Source: Chloroflexota bacterium
GTDB lineage: Bacteria; Chloroflexota; Dehalococcoidia; UBA3495
Assembly (NCBI GenBank): GCA_022576105.1
Contig: JACZRM010000012.1
Location: 1-17,062 of the forward strand
Direction: 5' to 3'
DNA length: 17,062 bases
Each line of letters opens with the position of its first letter. Within the stretch, counting starts at the first letter, position 1. The position numbers were made by a program, and so were the translations under genes. This document shows, piece after piece, positions 14,035-17,062 of the stretch. Below the pieces are notes generated by a model. That model was not told the DNA's origin and made no database searches. It saw only the letters and a list, made by a program, of their open reading frames with translations.

Positions 14035-15075
14035 ATGAAGTTTGGACTGTTTACCCATATCCCCTGGCCGGAAGGCGCAGAACCCCAGCAGCTATTTGAG
14101 GAAGTGACCCAGCAGGCAATACACGGCGAAGAGCTGGGCTTTGAGAGCATCTGGTTGGCCGAGCACCATTTCACCCGCTACGGTCTGGGGGCATCGTCCC
14201 TGGTCATTGCCAGCAGCATCGCCGCCCGCACCAAGAAAATCCGGCTGGGCACCGCGGTGCTGGTGCCACCCCTGCATAACCCGATCCGGCTGGCGGAAGA
14301 CACCGCTACTCTGGACGTGATCAGCGGAGGACGTTTGGATGTTGGTTACGGACGGGGGGCCGGCGGGTCCGAGTACACCGGCTTTAACCTGGACCGGGAG
14401 GAAAGCCAACAGCGGTTCCAGGAAGCGATCGAAATGGTCCAGGGTCTCTGGACCACTCCCGAGTACACCCACCAGGGCCGGTTCTATCGCGCCAACAAGA
14501 CCAATCTGGTGCCGATGCCATTACAGAAGCCGCATCCGCCGGTCTACATTGGGGCCACCCGTACCCTGGAAACCCTCAAGTTCGTGGTTTCCACCGGTCA
14601 CTCGCTCTGTATCGGCGTGGTGCTGGACCACACTGACGCCATCGACCTGTGCCAGCGCTTTGCCGAAATGTCGAAGGAGGCGGGCTTCAACGTTCCCATC
14701 TCCGGAATACCCTTCTTCCGCTACTTTTACGTGGCAGAGACCGAGGCGCAGGCCCGCCAAGATACCGAAGCGGCACTGAACTGGACGCTGGACGTGGGCC
14801 AGTGGCGACGGGCGTTCACCGAGGGCAGCGAGGTCTACCACAAGCTGGAGGACTGGCGCAAAACGCGCACTGAAATGCCGCCCAGTTATGACTATCTGTT
14901 CGAAAACCGGGCCATCATCGGCTCACCGGAGCAGTGCATCGCCAAGATCAAAGCCCTGCAGGACCAGGGCATCGAGTACTTCGGGCCCAACTTCTCCTTT
15001 GGCAACATGGAGCACCAGAAAGTGGTCAAGTCGATGAAGTTGTTCGCCAAAGAGGTGATGCCGGCGTTCCGGTGA
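14035..15075 (+). CDS. LLM-class (luciferase-like) flavin-dependent oxidoreductase
   Basis: This 346-aa protein has the bacterial luciferase-like TIM barrel. Marks are 'MKFGLFTHIPW' at the start, 'LGFESIWLAEHHF' with E43-H44-H45, 'TAVLVPPLHNPIRLAEDTATLDVISGGRLDVGYGRG' (conserved 'GRLD.G.GRG') and, near the end, 'IIGSPEQCIAKIKALQDQGIEYF'. Members use FMNH2 or F420 with varied organic substrates (monooxygenases, reductases), and which one cannot be decided here. The ATG at 14035 has AAGGAG eight bases upstream and matches the family start. The open frame extends back to 13903 but with no support. It is divergent from marR and is followed after only 7 nt by a membrane protein gene, so the two are likely co-transcribed. 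Confidence 0.92.
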   Translation: MKFGLFTHIPWPEGAEPQQLFEEVTQQAIHGEELGFESIWLAEHHFTRYGLGASSLVIASSIAARTKKIRLGTAVLVPPLHNPIRLAEDTATLDVISGGRLDVGYGRGAGGSEYTGFNLDREESQQRFQEAIEMVQGLWTTPEYTHQGRFYRANKTNLVPMPLQKPHPPVYIGATRTLETLKFVVSTGHSLCIGVVLDHTDAIDLCQRFAEMSKEAGFNVPISGIPFFRYFYVAETEAQARQDTEAALNWTLDVGQWRRAFTEGSEVYHKLEDWRKTRTEMPPSYDYLFENRAIIGSPEQCIAKIKALQDQGIEYFGPNFSFGNMEHQKVVKSMKLFAKEVMPAFR

Positions 15076-15082
15076 GGACCAG

Positions 15083-15997
15083 ATGAGGCGAGACCTCCTG
15101 GGCAGATTGCCAGTCAGTGGGGCCCGGCCCGGCTGGCCGCCCCGTCATGGGGCTTTGGGGCTGGCCCTGGTGGCGGTGGCCTGGCCGGCTTCCTGGCTGC
15201 AGATCGGGCCGCTGGCCGAGTACGCCTTCTTCCCGCTGTGGCTGGGCTACATCCTGATGGTTGACGCGCTGGTGCTGCGACGCAAGGGCGCTTCTCGGTT
15301 GACCGGCAATCCCCTGGCCTTCTGCGGCATGTTTCTAGCCTCGATTCCGCTGTGGTGGGCCTTTGAAGGGATCAACCACTTCACCCAGAACTGGCATTAC
15401 CTGGGCGCGGAGACGTATTCTCCGCTGAAGTATGCATTGGTGGCGTCGTGGCATTTCTCCATTGTCATCCCGGCCGTGTTTGAGACCGCCGATCTGGTCG
15501 GCTCCTTGAGCTGGGTGCAGCGATGGCAGCACGGCCCCAGGTTGCCCATCTCCCGGCGAACCCTGATCGCGTCGATAGCCCTGGGGCTGCTATCGCTGGC
15601 CGGGGTGGTTTTCTGGCCCCGCTACGCCTTCTCGGTCACCTGGCTGTCGCTGTTCCTGCTGCTTGACCCCATCAACCACCTCTGGGGACGGCCCAGCATT
15701 CTGGCGCAGGTGCGCCGGGGGGACTGGCGGACGGTGGTAGCCTTTGGTCTGGGCGCGCTGGCCTGCGGCTGGTTCTGGGAGATGTGGAACTACTGGGCTT
15801 TCCCCAAGTGGGAGTACAGCATCCCCTTTGTGGAGTTTGCCAAGGTGTTTGAGATGCCTTTGCTGGGCTACGCGGGCTACCTGGCCTTTGGCCTGGAGAC
15901 CTACGCCGCCTACCATTTTCTGGCGGGGGTGGTGGAGCGGGTGGGGAAGATTCCAAAGCGTTTCTTGCCAGTGGGGGGCGGGGCCAAGCCTAAGTAG
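15083..15997 (+). CDS. Multispanning membrane protein of unknown function
   Basis: This 304-aa protein has about eight hydrophobic segments, the first near 25-45. I recall related uncharacterised membrane proteins in Chloroflexota, cyanobacteria and planctomycetes but know no function. Aromatic-rich conserved-looking stretches are 'WWAFEGINHFTQNWHY' (res 90-105), 'LLDPINHLWGRPS' (about 193-205), 'GWFWEMWNYWAFPKWEY' (231-247) and 'FEMPLLGYAGYLAFGLE' (255-271). The repeated WE/N and H residues inside membrane segments are unusual and may form a ligand or cofactor site. It begins 7 nt after the LLM oxidoreductase stop, with AGGACC before the ATG, suggesting a linked role, perhaps as membrane partner, transporter or electron donor. 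That role is a guess. Confidence 0.75.
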   Translation: MRRDLLGRLPVSGARPGWPPRHGALGLALVAVAWPASWLQIGPLAEYAFFPLWLGYILMVDALVLRRKGASRLTGNPLAFCGMFLASIPLWWAFEGINHFTQNWHYLGAETYSPLKYALVASWHFSIVIPAVFETADLVGSLSWVQRWQHGPRLPISRRTLIASIALGLLSLAGVVFWPRYAFSVTWLSLFLLLDPINHLWGRPSILAQVRRGDWRTVVAFGLGALACGWFWEMWNYWAFPKWEYSIPFVEFAKVFEMPLLGYAGYLAFGLETYAAYHFLAGVVERVGKIPKRFLPVGGGAKPK

Positions 15998-16070
15998 CCT
16001 GGCGAAGTCCCCACGTCCATGTCTCTGTTTGGCGCAGGGGATAAGGCATTTGCGCCGCCTTAGCGAATAA

Positions 16071-16300
16071 TCACTCAGCGATGCGCGCCAAAAAGATCAA
16101 GCCATCTTCAACTCTTCTCTTGATTGTAACTAGAGTTGACCAATCGTATAGTCCAGCCTCACCATGAGTAGCGGAGTTCAGAACGTCAAAAAGCTCCAGG
16201 ATATTTTGGATGTCTTCGTCGACAAATTCCCCTATATCTACGGTTGTGAGCTCGCTTCGCTGTAGGAGAAATTGTATCTTCGCCCGCCTAGTAGGCGTAC
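16071..16300 (-). pseudogene. C-terminal fragment of an unknown helical protein, cut at a sequence junction
   Basis: The minus-strand frame ending at 16071 reads as a genuine protein tail over about 75 codons ('AKIQFLLQRSEL', 'FVDEDIQNILELFDVLNSATHGE', 'LVTIKRRVEDGLIFLARIAE'). The 'N.A.HG' helix recalls HEPN-like or DUF4145-type domains, weakly. Upstream of about 16300 the same frame runs antisense through a clear glycosyltransferase gene, so its true N-terminal part is missing. Base composition also changes here, from AT-richer to GC-rich. I mark it as a truncated gene; the exact edge is uncertain. Confidence 0.5.
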
Positions 16301-16754
16301 CTTGTTGAGTTTTCGGGCAATCGGGGATGAGACCGCGCGGGGCGTGCACCTGTGCATCAATCCGCTGTTGACGCTGGGACAGCTCAAGTCGTTGGTGGCT
16401 CGTTGCGACTTGCTCATTTGCAACGACGCCGGACCGCGACATTTCGCCAAGGCGTTCAACGTGCCGGTCGTTACGGTTTTCGGCCCGACGCATCCGCAGT
16501 GGACGTCCACGAGCTATGAGCGTGAGCGGATCGTCCGCATCGACGTGGATTGCGGTCCGTGTCAGCAGCCCATCTGCCCGCTGGGTCATCTGGACTGTAT
16601 CAACGGTGTGACCGTGGAGGCCGTGTTCGACGCCTGCCGCGAACTCCTGACAACGCGTAGTGCGTCTGCAACGGGCGAAACCACCGGCGAGAGCCGTGGG
16701 CGGAACATTTCCGCGTTCGGTGGAGTTCGCGCGGAGCCGCGCCGTGTCCCGTGA
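16272..16754 (+). CDS. Heptosyltransferase-like GT9 glycosyltransferase, C-terminal part only
   Basis: This is the C-terminal Rossmann half of an ADP-heptose:LPS heptosyltransferase-like protein (glycosyltransferase family 9). Marks are 'LTLGQLKSLVARCDLLI', then 'CNDAGPRHFAKAF' and 'VTVFGPTHP', with a late Cys-rich stretch 'CGPCQQPICPLGHLDC'. Full-length members have about 340-360 residues, so the N-terminal half is absent. Convincing family sequence begins only around 16310-16330, and the residues before that are probably not part of the original gene. It overlaps the start of the kinase gene that follows by 11 nt, the arrangement of an LPS-core or glycan operon. Such enzymes belong to diderm bacteria, unlike the rest of the window. 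The source looks planctomycete-like, from memory of the family. Confidence 0.75.
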   Translation: MYLRPPSRRTLLSFRAIGDETARGVHLCINPLLTLGQLKSLVARCDLLICNDAGPRHFAKAFNVPVVTVFGPTHPQWTSTSYERERIVRIDVDCGPCQQPICPLGHLDCINGVTVEAVFDACRELLTTRSASATGETTGESRGRNISAFGGVRAEPRRVP

Positions 16755-17062
16755 CGCATCTGATTTAACGCCCGACGACATTCGCTCACTCAACGACCTT
16801 CAGATCATCGGCGAGTATGAGGACGCGTTACGCACCGCCGGTCTGGACTCGCTGGACGCCCTGTTCGCTTAGTGTGACGCCGAGAGACTCGAAAAGGCCG
16901 GGCTTGAATCCTGGCGACAGCGGCTTCGATTCACGCTTGGCGTCAACGGCCGGCAACAGACCGTCTACCTCAAGCGATTTCACAATCCGCCGAGGAGCGC
17001 CCGGCGCGAGCTTCGTCGATCGGGTAGCGGCGCAGCCAGCACCGCCGGGATGGAGTGGACCT
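16744..17062 (+). pseudogene. WaaP/Kdo-kinase-like lipopolysaccharide kinase, partial, with in-frame amber codon
   Basis: From a GTG at 16744 the frame gives 42 residues (VSRDASDLTPDDIRSLNDL... ...GLDSLDALFA). It then meets TAG at 16870-16872 and continues in the same frame to the window edge with typical kinase N-lobe sequence: 'GLESWRQRLRFTL', 'TVYLKRFHNPP' (the Lys of the ATP site) and 'STAGMEW' (the helix-C Glu). This matches the lipopolysaccharide kinase (Kdo/WaaP) family that often neighbours heptosyltransferases. Only one base separates TAG from sense codons such as CAG or TAC/TAT, so sequencing error, recent decay or stop-codon readthrough are all possible. The C-terminal lobe is outside the window. 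Confidence 0.6.

Noticed and set aside
16300..16793. Long minus-strand open frame opposite the glycosyltransferase
   Set aside because: The plus strand clearly encodes GT9 motifs here. The minus frame is GC-rich shadow reading with no family features. Only its last 75 codons, left of the junction, look real.
1..17062. CRISPR array, tRNA, rRNA, or IS element
   Set aside because: I saw no regularly spaced repeats of CRISPR type, no tRNA-like cloverleaf, no rRNA sequence and no transposase. The tandem repeat at 305-347 has only two copies and lies inside a gene.

Overview
The window reads as bacterial metagenomic or draft-genome DNA. Three pieces differ in style. Positions 1 to about 2290 are a phage- or plasmid-like operon. 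Positions about 2480 to 16070 are ordinary chromosomal genes. Positions after about 16300 are a GC-rich fragment of probably different origin. The central block suggests a single-membrane lineage, most plausibly Chloroflexota (Dehalococcoidia-like): it has an RND pump with a lipoprotein adaptor and no outer-membrane channel gene, a luciferase-like (LLM) oxidoreductase, a VanZ-like protein and a 7TM histidine kinase. This placement is inferred from gene style, not from a marker gene.

Left block, minus strand: six small genes run right to left from a promoter near 2301-2329. They are a 163-aa unknown protein, a 68-aa unknown protein, a 66-aa LuxR-type HTH protein, a 51-aa Cys-rich protein, a DUF2493 (SLOG) protein and a winged-helix replication-initiator-like protein that runs off the left edge. 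Most junctions are stop/start overlaps of 1-4 nt. The initiator-like gene contains a 24-bp tandem repeat that could be an origin iteron. To the right of this operon lies a compact plus-strand structured RNA candidate (about 2343-2477) ending in a good intrinsic terminator. Its putative promoter overlaps the operon promoter on the opposite strand.

Central block: a VOC (glyoxalase-fold) protein with its own promoter, a VanZ-like membrane protein, a small reading frame interrupted by one in-frame TGA, a 91-aa unknown protein and a REP-like palindrome pair. A two-component system follows: a 739-aa sensor kinase and an OmpR-family regulator. The regulator gene is preceded by three abutting 11-bp direct repeats that look like its own binding box. 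Facing it on the minus strand is an efflux operon, marR - RND permease - lipoprotein adaptor, led by a near-ideal promoter. Divergent from marR are an LLM flavin-dependent oxidoreductase and a multispanning membrane protein that form an operon.

Right end: a C-terminal fragment of an unknown protein (minus strand) abuts, without a normal gene start, the C-terminal part of a heptosyltransferase-like GT9 protein (plus strand). The GT9 gene overlaps a WaaP/Kdo-kinase-like gene that carries an in-frame amber codon. This looks like an assembly chimera or a recombination junction near 16270-16330.

I found no clear new multi-gene system. The best leads are the structured RNA at 2343-2477, the in-gene repeats at 305-347, the 11-bp repeat box at 7349-7381 and the junction near 16300.
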